Source: Streptomyces halobius
Lineage (GTDB): Bacteria > Actinomycetota > Actinomycetes > Streptomycetales > Streptomycetaceae
Direction: 5' to 3'
Length of the DNA stretch: 64,000 bases
Assembly (NCBI RefSeq): GCF_023277745.1
Contig: NZ_CP086322.1
Location: 5,208,001 to 5,272,000, forward strand
Below the pieces are notes generated by a model. It had not been told where the DNA came from, did not search any database, and saw nothing but the letters and a program-made list of their open reading frames with translations. The translations under genes were made by a program, and so were the position numbers. How positions within the stretch are numbered: position 1 is the stretch's first letter; the number at the start of each line of letters is the position of its first letter. Below, piece after piece: positions 37,134-45,626 of the stretch.

Positions 37134-37184
37134 GAAACCATATAAACTTTTCTTGGGGCTCTGATCAGGGGAGATGATGCGCAG

Positions 37185-37796
37185 ATGGACGCGGAGAAGG
37201 CCGAGAGGGCCGAGCAGGCCGAGCTGAGTGAGCTGAGTGAGCGGTCGCGGCAGGGCGGTGGCCGACAGAGCGACCAGCAGAGCGGGGGGCGGGGGGCGGA
37301 CGACCGCCGCGACGAGGCGGTCATGACCTTCGTCGAGCGGTTCGCCGCGCAGCTCGTCGACGCCGGGATGACGCGGATGCCCTCCCGCGTCTTCGCCTGC
37401 CTGCTGGCCACCGACGACGGCGTGCTGACGTCCGCCGAGCTCGGCGAGCGCCTCCAGGTCAGCCCCGCCGCGGTCTCCGGTGCCGTTCGCTATCTCGCCC
37501 AGGTCGGCATGCTCAGCCGCGAACGCGAGCCCGGCTCCCGCCGCGAGCGGTATCGCGTACACAGCGACCAGTGGTACGAGGCCCTGACCCGCCGGGACAG
37601 CATCCTGTCCCGCTGGGAGGGCACACTGCGCGAGGGCGTCGAGAGCCTCGGCGAGGACTCCGACGCGGGCCGGCGGATCAGCGAGACCCTGGCCTTCATG
37701 GCGTTCATGCAGAAGGAGCTCTCCGGGATGATGGAGCGCTGGCGCGATCACCTGGAGGGGCTGCGGGCGGAGGAGAGCGGGACTTCGCAGCGCTGA
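37185..37796 (+). CDS. MarR-family transcriptional regulator
   Basis: 203 residues. A charged low-complexity N-terminus (1 to about 45) precedes a winged helix domain (about 46-115) with LTSAELGERLQVSPAAVSGA as recognition region and the wing EREPGSRRERYRV. A helical C-terminal part (about 120-195) probably dimerises. ATG 37185 has AGGGGAG 10 nt upstream. Divergent orientation from the ABC exporter and the palindromic site at 37108-37133 make it the likely local repressor of that exporter and of itself. The inducer is unknown. Confidence 0.85.
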   Translation: MDAEKAERAEQAELSELSERSRQGGGRQSDQQSGGRGADDRRDEAVMTFVERFAAQLVDAGMTRMPSRVFACLLATDDGVLTSAELGERLQVSPAAVSGAVRYLAQVGMLSREREPGSRRERYRVHSDQWYEALTRRDSILSRWEGTLREGVESLGEDSDAGRRISETLAFMAFMQKELSGMMERWRDHLEGLRAEESGTSQR

Positions 37797-37840
37797 GTGC
37801 TGTGTTTCTCCCCGGCGTTTTTCCCCGCCGTTTTCCCCCG

Positions 37841-37870
37841 CCGCCCACCCCCCTTCGGGGGGTTGGGCGG
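37841..37870. terminator. Terminator between marR and the convergent DAG-kinase-like gene
   Basis: CCGCCCACCCCCC pairs with GGGGGGTTGGGCGG (one bulged base) around a TTC loop. It can serve both converging genes. Confidence 0.7.
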
Positions 37871-37881
37871 GTGTAGATGGG

Positions 37882-39042
37882 TCACTTTCGCGGCAACGTC
37901 AGCCGCCACGCCCCCGGCTGGACCGTCCACGTACGGGTGCGCACCGGTCCGCCCACCACCGTGTCCGCCCGGTAGTGGAAGTCGGGTCCGGACACCGTCA
38001 CCGCCCGCGCCCGGGTCCGTACCGGCCGCTCGGAACCCGGCCAGTGCACCACGACCTCGGCCAGCCCGTCGGCACCGGAACCCCCGGCCGCCGCGTCCGC
38101 CGCCCGCACCCCGTCAGCCCCGCCCGAACCGTCCGAACCAACCGAACCGTCAGAGCCGTCCGAACCGTCAGCCCGGGCCACCCCGACCGCCCTGTTCGCC
38201 CCACCCGGCATCACGGAAACCCCCCGCACCGGCCGGTCCAGATCGGCCAGCAGCACCCCGTCCGCCTCGACCCGCAGCCGCAGCCGCTGGGCCGGCACCC
38301 GTCCGCGCCGCCCGCCGGCCGGCGACGACAGCAGCGCCAGCGCACTCCGCGCGGTCCGCGCCGCCGGCGCCCACCACGGCCGCCGCCCGGCCAGGACCTC
38401 ATCGCCGCCCGCACCCGCCAGACCGCTCCCGGAGCCCCCGGAGCGCGCCGCGCCCCCGTTCTCCGCCGAGCCGAGAGAGTGCGCCGAGCCGGCCAGGCAA
38501 GCACCGGGCCCCGCCCCCAGCAGATGCCCGTTCGGCTGCCCATACGGAGCCGGAGCCCCGTCCCGCTCCCCGCCCCCGCAAGGAATCCGCAGCCCGCCCA
38601 GCACGATCCCGTCACTGTCGTCCGTGAGCAGATCCATCGGCCGCTCCCCGCCGTCCAGGACGGTCCGCGCGGCCGCCACCGTGTCCGTCGGGACGCCCAG
38701 CGCACCGCTCAGCGCCAGCGCGCCCGGAGCCCCCACCGGCACCACCGACAGCGCCACCCGCCCCAGCTCCCGCTCCTTGTGGAGCAGGCCCACGGCCCGT
38801 AGCAGCGCACGGTCATCGCCGATCACCACCGGGCGCCGTTGACCGCGCCGGGCGAGCGCCCGCGCGAATTCCTCCGGCCCCTCGGGAAGGCAGATTTTCG
38901 CTCCCGCGCCCGCACACAGGACATCCTTCGCGATCCGTACGGACTCACCGTCCGTACTACGGGCGGCCGGGTCGATGACTACGAGCAAGGGGTACCCCCG
39001 AACGGACTCCGCGGGAGAGTGCCCAGAAGGCTGCGCCGACAC
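37882..39042 (-). CDS. Diacylglycerol-kinase-catalytic-domain-like protein
   Basis: 386 residues. The N-terminal half resembles the DAGK/LCB5 catalytic domain: LLVVIDPAARSTDGESVR, a phosphate-loop-like VVIGDDRALLRAV in place of the usual GGDGT, then VPVGAPGALALSGALGVP in place of GTxNDFAR and LGVP. The replacement of GGDGT by GDDRA suggests altered or lost kinase activity. The centre (about 155-215) and a Gly/Ser/Asp stretch (about 290-325) are low-complexity. Start GTG 39042. The product might bind lipid rather than phosphorylate it; this is inference. Confidence 0.7.
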   Translation of the reverse strand: MSAQPSGHSPAESVRGYPLLVVIDPAARSTDGESVRIAKDVLCAGAGAKICLPEGPEEFARALARRGQRRPVVIGDDRALLRAVGLLHKERELGRVALSVVPVGAPGALALSGALGVPTDTVAAARTVLDGGERPMDLLTDDSDGIVLGGLRIPCGGGERDGAPAPYGQPNGHLLGAGPGACLAGSAHSLGSAENGGAARSGGSGSGLAGAGGDEVLAGRRPWWAPAARTARSALALLSSPAGGRRGRVPAQRLRLRVEADGVLLADLDRPVRGVSVMPGGANRAVGVARADGSDGSDGSVGSDGSGGADGVRAADAAAGGSGADGLAEVVVHWPGSERPVRTRARAVTVSGPDFHYRADTVVGGPVRTRTWTVQPGAWRLTLPRK

Positions 39043-39076
39043 CTCGGTCCTTCCTCAGGTAGCATCTCGGTGCAAG

Positions 39077-39104
39077 AGCCCCTTGCGCTATTGCGCCAGG
39101 GGCT
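39077..39104 (+). promoter_or_regulatory. Stem-loop in the purA leader
   Basis: AGCCCCTTGCGC and GCGCCAGGGGCT pair over 12 bp with one mismatch around a TATT loop, followed by TCGTCTATTC. It lies 115 nt before the purA start. It could be an attenuator or a terminator of a short leader RNA. No known purine riboswitch core is visible. Confidence 0.5.
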
Positions 39105-39218
39105 TCGTCTATTCCGGGGCACCGGTCCGACGGCTCCAGCGTCGACGTCCGCGTGAACACGCACGCCGACGCCATCCACGCACGTTGGACATGCCCCGCC
39201 CGGAAGGGGTGTACGCCT

Positions 39219-40505
39219 GTGCCCGCACTTGTGCTGCTCGGTGCTCAGTGGGGTGATGAAGGCAAGGGAAAGGCCACCGATCTGCTCGGTGGATCCGTTG
39301 ATTACGTGGTGCGCTACCAGGGCGGCAACAACGCCGGCCACACGGTCGTCGTCGGCGACCAGAAGTACGCGCTGCACCTTCTCCCTTCCGGAATCCTCTC
39401 CCCGGGGTGCACCCCGGTCATCGGCAACGGCGTCGTCGTCGACCCTTCGGTCCTGCTCTCCGAGCTGAGCGGACTCAACGAGCGAGGTGTCGATACGTCC
39501 AAGCTGTTGATCAGCGGTAACGCGCATCTGATCACGCCGTACAACATCACCGTCGACAAGGTGACGGAGCGCTTCCTCGGCAAGCGGAAGATCGGTACGA
39601 CCGGCCGCGGCATCGGCCCGACCTACGCCGACAAGATCAACCGCACCGGCATCCGCGTCCAGGACCTCTACGACGAGTCGATCCTGGCGCAGAAGGTCGA
39701 GGCGGCCCTCGACGTCAAGAACCAGCTGCTCACCAAGCTCTACAACCGGCGCGCCATCGACGCGGCCAAGGTCGTCGACGAGCTGCTGGGCTACGCCGAC
39801 CAGATCAAGGGCTACGTGGCCGACACGACCCTGATCCTCAACGACGCCCTCGACCAGGACAAGGTCGTCCTCTTCGAAGGCGGGCAGGGCACGCTGCTCG
39901 ACATCGATCACGGCACGTACCCCTTCGTCACGTCCTCGAACCCGACCGCCGGCGGCGCCTGCACCGGTGCGGGCGTCGGCCCGACGAAGATCAACCGGGT
40001 CATCGGCATCCTCAAGGCGTACACGACGCGGGTCGGCGCCGGTCCGTTCCCGACCGAGCTGTTCGACGAGGACGGTGAGGCGCTGCGCACCATCGGCGGC
40101 GAGCGCGGTGTCACCACCGGCCGTGACCGCCGCTGCGGCTGGTTCGACGCCGTTATCGCACGCTACGCGACCCGAGTCAACGGTCTGACGGACTTCTTCC
40201 TGACCAAGCTCGACGTCCTCACGGGCTGGGAGCAGATCCCGGTCTGTGTCGCGTACGAGATCGACGGCAAGCGGTTCGAGGAACTGCCCTACAGCCAGAG
40301 CGACTTCCACCACGCGAAGCCGGTCTACGAGAACCTGCCGGGCTGGTCCGAGGACATCACCAAGGCGAAGTCCTTCTCCGACCTGCCGAAGAACGCGCAG
40401 GCGTATGTGAAGGCGCTGGAGGAGATGTCGGGCGCGCCGATCTCCGCGATCGGGGTCGGGCCCGGCCGGGACGAGACGATCGAGGTCAACTCGTTCCTGT
40501 CGTAA
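39219..40505 (+). CDS. purA: Adenylosuccinate synthetase
   Basis: Joins IMP and aspartate using GTP, the first step from IMP to AMP. The product has 428 residues. Motifs: [16 protein letters not shown] near residues 8-23 (GTP loop), [11 protein letters not shown], the [15 protein letters not shown] segment with IMP contacts, [22 protein letters not shown], and the guanine-specificity [21 protein letters not shown] 39219 follows GGAAGGGG by 9 nt and gives the normal N-terminus; 22 more codons upstream are open but unlikely to be protein. It is monocistronic, with a leader stem-loop and a downstream terminator. By remembered order it marks the left side of a rearrangement junction. Confidence 0.96.
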   Translation: MPALVLLGAQWGDEGKGKATDLLGGSVDYVVRYQGGNNAGHTVVVGDQKYALHLLPSGILSPGCTPVIGNGVVVDPSVLLSELSGLNERGVDTSKLLISGNAHLITPYNITVDKVTERFLGKRKIGTTGRGIGPTYADKINRTGIRVQDLYDESILAQKVEAALDVKNQLLTKLYNRRAIDAAKVVDELLGYADQIKGYVADTTLILNDALDQDKVVLFEGGQGTLLDIDHGTYPFVTSSNPTAGGACTGAGVGPTKINRVIGILKAYTTRVGAGPFPTELFDEDGEALRTIGGERGVTTGRDRRCGWFDAVIARYATRVNGLTDFFLTKLDVLTGWEQIPVCVAYEIDGKRFEELPYSQSDFHHAKPVYENLPGWSEDITKAKSFSDLPKNAQAYVKALEEMSGAPISAIGVGPGRDETIEVNSFLS

Positions 40506-40526
40506 TCGCGTAGTTCGCGTACGTAT

Positions 40527-40568
40527 GTGCCGTGGTCGGCTGGCGTCGTTGTCAGTCGGCCACGGCAC
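40527..40568. terminator. purA terminator
   Basis: Arms 40527-40542 and 40553-40568 pair over 16 bp with two mismatches, outer part GTGCCGTGG with CCACGGCAC, about 20 nt after the purA stop. Confidence 0.7.
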
Positions 40569-40608
40569 AATTGCATCCGGATGCGTGGAGTGGCGGAGGG
40601 GGGAGCGA

Positions 40609-41469
40609 ATGCCGGTACGGAAGCCTCCGACGGAGCGGCAGCGGCGGTTGGGTGCGGAGCTGCGCAAGATGCGCGAGCGGGCGGGGTTGACGATCAACGC
40701 GGCTGCCGCGATGCACCATACGGACCGGACCACCGTTACCAACACCGAAGTCGGCCGCATCGGAGTGAGCGCGGACCGGGTACGTATCTGGGCCGCTAAC
40801 TACTGTTGTCCCGAACGTGATTACGCAGACGCGTTAGTCGCGATGGCTAGGGAGCGGCGCATCGCCGAACCGGGCTGGTGGGACGAGTACCGGGGCATGG
40901 TTGTTGCGAGGCTTCTGGATCTCGCGGAGATGGAACACCATGCCGTGGCGCTCCGGACGGTGCAGATCGTGTACATGCCGGGGCTCCTACAGTGCGAGGA
41001 CTACGCGCGCGCCGTGATCGAAGAAGCGATGCCGCCACCGACGCCCGAGGCTCTTGAGCGCATGCTCTCCTTCCGGATGCGGCGTAGCGACGTATTGGAC
41101 GGGCCACGACCACCGAAGGGCACCTTCATCGTCCATGAGGCCGCCCTGCGCATGCGGTTCGGCACCAGGGAAGTGAGCAAGGCCCAACTTGCTCATCTGC
41201 TGAAGCAGTCCGAGCGGGAGAACGTGATGATCCGCGTCGTGCCGTTCGCAGCTGGCGGGTTCCCTCAGGCGGGAAGCTCGACTCTCTACGCTCACGGGCC
41301 GGTCCCGCAGCTGGACACGGTGCAGATTGAAACCGCAATGGGTGCGGAGTTCCTCGACGCAGAAAACCATCTCGCAAACTATCGCGCGGTGCTGGATCGT
41401 ACGGAGCAGCGTGCCCTCAGTCCGGCTCGCTCGCAGGACTTCATTCGTGAAGTGGCTCGGCAACTATGA
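40609..41469 (+). CDS. XRE-family regulator with DUF5753 domain
   Basis: 286 residues. An N-terminal helix-turn-helix (about 12-70, with LGAELRKMRERAGLTINAAA) is followed by a DUF5753 domain (about 90-280) with GLLQCEDYARAVI, FIVHEAALRMRFG and VMIRVVPF. Such regulators are paired with DUF397 genes in Streptomyces, often many per genome, and act in development and secondary metabolism. Here DUF397 follows within 4 nt. Codon 76 is TTA (40834-40836), so translation should need the bldA tRNA and be delayed in development. Base composition is visibly less GC-rich than its neighbours. Confidence 0.9.
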   Translation: MPVRKPPTERQRRLGAELRKMRERAGLTINAAAAMHHTDRTTVTNTEVGRIGVSADRVRIWAANYCCPERDYADALVAMARERRIAEPGWWDEYRGMVVARLLDLAEMEHHAVALRTVQIVYMPGLLQCEDYARAVIEEAMPPPTPEALERMLSFRMRRSDVLDGPRPPKGTFIVHEAALRMRFGTREVSKAQLAHLLKQSERENVMIRVVPFAAGGFPQAGSSTLYAHGPVPQLDTVQIETAMGAEFLDAENHLANYRAVLDRTEQRALSPARSQDFIREVARQL

Positions 41470-41473
41470 AGGC

Positions 41474-41680
41474 GTGAGAAGAGTGGAAATACGCTGGCGC
41501 AAGTCCTCGTTCTCCGGACACCCCGAAGCAGACTGCCTCGAACTCGCCTCTTACGAAGGCGACATTCTCGTGCGGGAGAGCGACGACCCCGGCGTGATCG
41601 TCACGACCACGCCAGAGCAGTTGCGGGCATTCCTGGCATATGCCGACTGTCTCAACATGTTGAAACGGCGCGGCTGCTGA
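41474..41680 (+). CDS. DUF397 protein
   Basis: About 68 residues with the whole DUF397 pattern: RWRKSSFSGHPEADCLELA (about 7-25), then ILVRESDDPG and TPEQLRAFLA. These small proteins accompany XRE/DUF5753 regulators and are thought to act with them, in some pairs as an antitoxin-like or co-regulatory partner; the role here is inferred. GTG 41474 is the chosen start; GTG 41483 is an alternative. Neither has a strong ribosome site, which suggests translation coupled to the XRE gene that ends 4 nt earlier. Confidence 0.85.
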   Translation: MRRVEIRWRKSSFSGHPEADCLELASYEGDILVRESDDPGVIVTTTPEQLRAFLAYADCLNMLKRRGC

Positions 41681-41757
41681 CGCTAGCGTGAACGCAAGGC
41701 GCCCCGGCGGTGTGCCAGCACCCCGGGGCTTGGCCAACGCTGAATAGGAGCGCCAGC

Positions 41758-41994
41758 ATGCGCCAGCGTATCCGCTGTGCCCTTTTCCGAACACTCACCC
41801 ACCTGCTCACGCTCTTAATTCCCGCCACTGGGCGGAGGCGTAAGGGCGTGCCCGTGGCGGCTGCCGCAACGCCCGTGCCGCCGCCCCGCCGCCGCAAGTG
41901 GGAACCACTGCTCGACGGCGGGCCGCTGTTCGTCGACGGGCAGCCCCTCGTCCGCCCCTACCTCCTCGCCTACGAGCGGGAGGTGGCGGCATGA
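41758..41994 (+). CDS. Small unknown protein with N-terminal hydrophobic helix
   Basis: 78 residues, MRQRIRCALFRTLTHLLTLL then IPATGRRRKGVP, a Pro/Arg-rich middle and WEPLLDGGPLFVDGQPLVRP near the end. I recall similar short proteins next to XRE/DUF397 genes in Streptomyces but know no function. Codon 20 is TTA (41815-41817), a second bldA-dependent gene in this island. The stop overlaps the next start as ATGA. GGAG lies 8 nt before the ATG. Confidence 0.65.
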   Translation: MRQRIRCALFRTLTHLLTLLIPATGRRRKGVPVAAAATPVPPPRRRKWEPLLDGGPLFVDGQPLVRPYLLAYEREVAA

Positions 41995-42284
41995 ACGGCG
42001 GCATGAGCAACAACTGCGACCCGCGCGGGCTGCGCATCAGCCGCGTCCCCGGCAAGCCCGTCCGGCGCGACGAATACGGCGACTACGAAATCCCTCTCTG
42101 GCTACGCCACGACGGCAAGTTCGACGGCGACATCACACTTCTACTCACACCGGCGGAGACCGAGCAGTTGCACGCCCAGCTCTGCTTCGCGCTGGACGGC
42201 GAGCCGGTGACGACATACGCCGACGTCACTCCGGACTGCCGCAAGGACCCCCGCGGCTTCGCCGCTCGCGTGCGGTGGCCGTAG
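41991..42284 (+). CDS. Small unknown protein of the XRE/DUF397 island
   Basis: 97 residues, coupled to the preceding gene by an ATGA overlap. The sequence contains RDEYGDYEIPLWLRHDGKFD and LLLTPAETEQLHAQLCFAL, resembling a small acidic alpha/beta domain; no family is recognised. It ends 27 nt before the stop of the convergent Ser/Thr kinase gene. Position and coupling suggest it belongs with the 78-residue gene, possibly as a partner protein. Confidence 0.6.
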   Translation: MNGGMSNNCDPRGLRISRVPGKPVRRDEYGDYEIPLWLRHDGKFDGDITLLLTPAETEQLHAQLCFALDGEPVTTYADVTPDCRKDPRGFAARVRWP

Positions 42285-42311
42285 CCGCGCCGGGGAGGCG
42301 GGGCCGCGCCC

Positions 42312-44273
42312 CTACTCCGCCCTGGAGTACGTCCGCGGCTGCTTGTCCCCGCCCAGGAACTCGCGCCGCAGCGTTCCGTCCTCGTGGAGACGGAAGACGG
42401 ACGGGCTGCTCGGGGCGCAGCCGGGGGCGGCCCTGTCGATGACCGAGGGGCCGACGGTCAGTTTTCCCTCGGCCGAGTAGAGGTCGGCGTGCGCGGTGCA
42501 GCGGCCGTTGGGGCCGTCGACGACCGCGGTCAGTACCCGGCTGCCGACCGGGGCCCGCTTGACGGTGAGGCGGTGGGAGCTGCCATTGGCGGTCGATCGC
42601 TGCCAGGTGCCGAGGTATGCGGACGGGACCGTCTCGGCGGTGGCGCTCAGGCGGTGCAGTGTCGCGGTGCGGCCTGCCGCCGCCCACTTCAGGGTGTTGC
42701 CGTTGCCCGGTTCCAGGGTGTGCTCCCCGAGCGCGGAGCAGCGGCCGGCCGGGACCGATGCCACGACCTTGGTGTCGAGGCGCAGTGCGGGGCGGCCGTC
42801 GCCCGCCGTGACGGAGACCAGTTTGCCGTCGCTCTTGCACTCGTACGTCCTGCCGAGGCTGGTGCTGTTCGCGACCACTTCGCCGACCTTGCCGTGCGAG
42901 ATCACGAACCGGCGCTGCTGCCCCGTGGGCGTGCCGTCGCGCAGGACGGGGCCCGACCATGTGCCGACGTAGCGGGCGGAGATGTCGGAGGAGCGGTCAG
43001 CGCCGCCGGAGTTGCCTGAGTCGTCGTTCGCGCCGGTCAGGAGAGGCACCGCGATGGCGGTTGCGGTGGCGGCGGCGACGGCCGTGACGAGGAGGGGAAG
43101 CCAGCGGCGGCGGGGAGGGGAGGGCGGCGGACCCGCCGGGGACGGTGAGGCGTGGGCCGGTGGGTGGGAGGGGGTGGTCTGCGGTTTGTTCGAGGACTTC
43201 GAGGGCGGCGTCGGGGGCGTCTCGGGTGTTGTTTCACGTGAAACGGCCTCTGGGGAACTGGGGTTGGGCCGTGCCATCAGCGTCGTCGTGCCCGTCCTGC
43301 CCGCCGTCGGCGGGTGCCCGCCGGGCGGGGTGTCCGTGTCCAGGAGGCGTACGGCGTGCTGGCCCAGGCTTGCGATCAGCTCGGCCGGCAGCCACGGGGC
43401 CGTCGACCCGCCGCTGTTCACCGGACCGAACCGGTCCACGATCCGGCCCACGACCTCCTCGGGCGCGGGCCGCGCCGCCGGGTCCTTGGCCAGGCAACCC
43501 TCGATCAGCCCCCGGATTCCCTCCGGCGCGTCGGCCAGATCCGGCGGGTCCTGCGCGATCCGGAACATCACCGCATGCACGCCCGACGCCACGCTGCCGA
43601 ACGGCGTCCGCCCGGTCGCCGCGTACGCGAGCACCGATCCGACACAGAAGACATCGCTGGCCGGGCCGACGCGATGGCCCTGCACCTGCTCGGGCGACAT
43701 GAAGCTGGGCGAGCCGACGACCATGCCGGCACGGGTCTGGGTCTGGTCGCCGACCGCGTCCAGGGCGCGTGCGATGCCGAAGTCGATGACGCGGGGCCCG
43801 TCGATGGTGAGCAGGACGTTGGACGGCTTGAGGTCGCGGTGCACCAGGCCGACGCCGTGGATGTCGCGCAGGGCGCAGGCGAGGCCGTAGGCGAGGTGCC
43901 GCAGCGAGTGCTCGGGGAGCGCGCCGTAGGTGCCGGCCCGGCCGTACGATCCGCCGACGACCGCGCTGAGCGCGGGGCCCGCGATGTATCCGGTGGCGAC
44001 CCACGGGACGTCGGCCTCGGTGTCGGCGTCCAGGACGGGCGCGGTCCACTGGCCGCCGACCCGGCGCGCGGCCGCCACCTCGGCCCGGAAGCGGTCCCGG
44101 AACTCCTCCTCGGCGGCCAGCTCGGCCTTCACCAGTTTCACGGCGACGGTCCGGCCGCCCTCGGAACGGGCGAGGTAGACCCGGCCCATCCCGCCGCTGC
44201 CGAGGCGGCTGAGCAGCCGGTAGTCCCCGATCCACGGTGGATCGTCGGCCGTCAGTCCGCGCAGGCCCTCCAT
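42312..44273 (-). CDS. Transmembrane Ser/Thr protein kinase (PknB-like)
   Basis: 653 residues. Kinase domain at about 15-275: glycine loop LGSGGMGRVYLA, VAVKLVKAE with the ATP Lys, catalytic loop HRDLKPSNVLL, DFGIA and SPSFMSPEQ. A Ser/Pro/Thr-rich linker (about 300-390) holds the residues VSRET encoded by parS site 5. One transmembrane helix lies at about 393-415, and an extracellular part of about 230 residues with two WSG/WQR-type repeated beta segments (YVGTWSG, YLGTWQR) may be a sensor. Extracellular PASTA repeats are absent. The ligand and phosphorylation targets are unknown. Confidence 0.9.
   Translation of the reverse strand: MEGLRGLTADDPPWIGDYRLLSRLGSGGMGRVYLARSEGGRTVAVKLVKAELAAEEEFRDRFRAEVAAARRVGGQWTAPVLDADTEADVPWVATGYIAGPALSAVVGGSYGRAGTYGALPEHSLRHLAYGLACALRDIHGVGLVHRDLKPSNVLLTIDGPRVIDFGIARALDAVGDQTQTRAGMVVGSPSFMSPEQVQGHRVGPASDVFCVGSVLAYAATGRTPFGSVASGVHAVMFRIAQDPPDLADAPEGIRGLIEGCLAKDPAARPAPEEVVGRIVDRFGPVNSGGSTAPWLPAELIASLGQHAVRLLDTDTPPGGHPPTAGRTGTTTLMARPNPSSPEAVSRETTPETPPTPPSKSSNKPQTTPSHPPAHASPSPAGPPPSPPRRRWLPLLVTAVAAATATAIAVPLLTGANDDSGNSGGADRSSDISARYVGTWSGPVLRDGTPTGQQRRFVISHGKVGEVVANSTSLGRTYECKSDGKLVSVTAGDGRPALRLDTKVVASVPAGRCSALGEHTLEPGNGNTLKWAAAGRTATLHRLSATAETVPSAYLGTWQRSTANGSSHRLTVKRAPVGSRVLTAVVDGPNGRCTAHADLYSAEGKLTVGPSVIDRAAPGCAPSSPSVFRLHEDGTLRREFLGGDKQPRTYSRAE
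43231..43244. other. parS site 5
   Basis: Exact GTTTCACGTGAAAC within the Pro/Thr-rich linker of the Ser/Thr kinase gene, where the minus strand encodes VSRET. Confidence 0.92.
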
Positions 44274-44903
44274 GCGAGCGCCGTCCCCCTGTCCCCTGTC
44301 GTTCGTCGCCGGGCCATCGTCCCCGTGCCCTTCCGTGCTCCGCCGAGCCTAGGGCGCCGCTTATCGCGCGACGGCAGACGGAGCGTTACGACGGGAGAAC
44401 GATCGAGGGGAGTATCGAGGGGGAGTGAAGCGAGACGTCAGTCCGTCTTTCGCGCAGGTCAGTGCAGGTCAGTACCGACTTGCGGTGATGATCTTCCGCG
44501 GAGTTCCGGCCCCACCGGGGATTGAGGTCGATCATCGCGTCTCGGGATCCCGGAGAATCACGTCATCCGGCTTGAGGCCCACACGATCGAGCCCGACGCG
44601 TCCCCGTACGGTGACAACCATGACCGGTACGTCGGCACCATGAAGGTGCGCAGCTGAGCGCAAGGTGACGCGGTCAGGGGGACAGCCCGTCCAGGGCCCG
44701 GTCGAGCCGTTCCAGAGCTTCCGGCACGTGACGGAACCCCCGCCGGCCGCCCAGCCGTTCGACCCGCTTCTCCGCACCGGGCTTCGACCCGCACCTCAGG
44801 CGCGTCAACTCACGTCGAAGTCCTGTTAACCCGTACGGGAGGCGCGCTTAACCCCACCGTTCCTAGCGTCCGTGCCGTACTGCACGTCCCGAGCAGAGGA
44901 GCG
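44274..44903. other. 630-nt intergenic region
   Basis: No gene is convincing. On the minus strand, a 49-codon stretch from about 44823 to 44683 (RRELTRLRCGSKPGAEKRVE, ending DGLSP) reads like protein but lacks a good start, and could be a gene remnant. The last 60 nt hold the promoter and ribosome site (AGAGGAG) of the DUF4956 gene. Confidence 0.4.
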
Positions 44904-45626
44904 GTGGACGCCTTGGAGACATACGGGCAACTGGCGGCGCGGCTGGCGATCGACCTGGCCGCGGTGAGTGTGCTGACCTTCGCCGTGTACTACCCGCGGC
45001 ACCGGCGCCGTGACCTCGTACCGGCCTATCTGGCGCTGAATGTCGCGCTGTTCTCCGTGGTCGCGGCGCTGGCGAGGGTCGGCGAAGGCGGCGGCATGGC
45101 GCTCGGCTTCGGGCTCTTCGGGGTGCTGTCGATCATCCGGTTGCGCTCGGACTCCATCCAGCACGAGGAGGTCGCGTACTACTTCACGACCCTGGTGCTC
45201 GGCCTGCTGTGTGCGCTGCCGCATCTCCCGATTGCCCTGGCCGGGGCGCTGGCCGGCCTCCTCCTGCTGGTCATTCACTTCGCCGATCATCCGCGACTGC
45301 TGGCCGGTACCCGTCGTGCTGTGGTCACTCTGGACGTCGTCCACTCCGACTCGGCCGCGCTCCGCGCCGACCTGGCCCGCCGCCTTGGCGAGCCGCTGAC
45401 CTGGACCGTGAAGAGTGTGGATTTTGTCCGGGACTTGATGGTGGTGGATGTCCGGTTCCGTGTGGCGGAACTTTCCGGGGGTGTGGAGCGTAGAACGCGC
45501 AGCACCGCACAGAGCGCTCCCCGGTCCCGTGCGATCCCCCGGGCGCGCGCGAACCCCCTTCCCCAAGCTCTCAACTCCGATCGAGCTGGGGACCCCTATC
45601 GTCCGCCCGCCAAGGAGACCGTGTGA
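44904..45626 (+). CDS. DUF4956 membrane protein
   Basis: 240 residues. Four transmembrane helices (about 12-130) with the DUF4956 core GFGLFGVLSIIRLRSDSIQHEE are followed by a cytoplasmic domain (about 135-195). The last 25 or so residues derive from a short palindromic repeat (45555-45597) and are likely not part of the native fold. DUF4956 genes commonly sit beside VTC-domain polyphosphate polymerase genes, as here (GTGTGA overlap with the next gene). The function is unknown; a role in a polyphosphate-related membrane complex is inferred from association. Start GTG 44904. Confidence 0.82.
   Translation: MDALETYGQLAARLAIDLAAVSVLTFAVYYPRHRRRDLVPAYLALNVALFSVVAALARVGEGGGMALGFGLFGVLSIIRLRSDSIQHEEVAYYFTTLVLGLLCALPHLPIALAGALAGLLLLVIHFADHPRLLAGTRRAVVTLDVVHSDSAALRADLARRLGEPLTWTVKSVDFVRDLMVVDVRFRVAELSGGVERRTRSTAQSAPRSRAIPRARANPLPQALNSDRAGDPYRPPAKETV
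45555..45597. repeat. Short palindromic repeat at the DUF4956 gene end
   Basis: CCCCTTCCCCAAGCTC pairs imperfectly with GAGCTGGGGACCCC. It supplies the C-terminal codons of the DUF4956 gene. Confidence 0.55.

Noticed and set aside
44425-44794. Small genes on either strand in the 44.3-44.9 kb gap
   Set aside because: No ribosome sites, no domain; only a weak protein-like stretch on the minus strand, reported as part of the gap.
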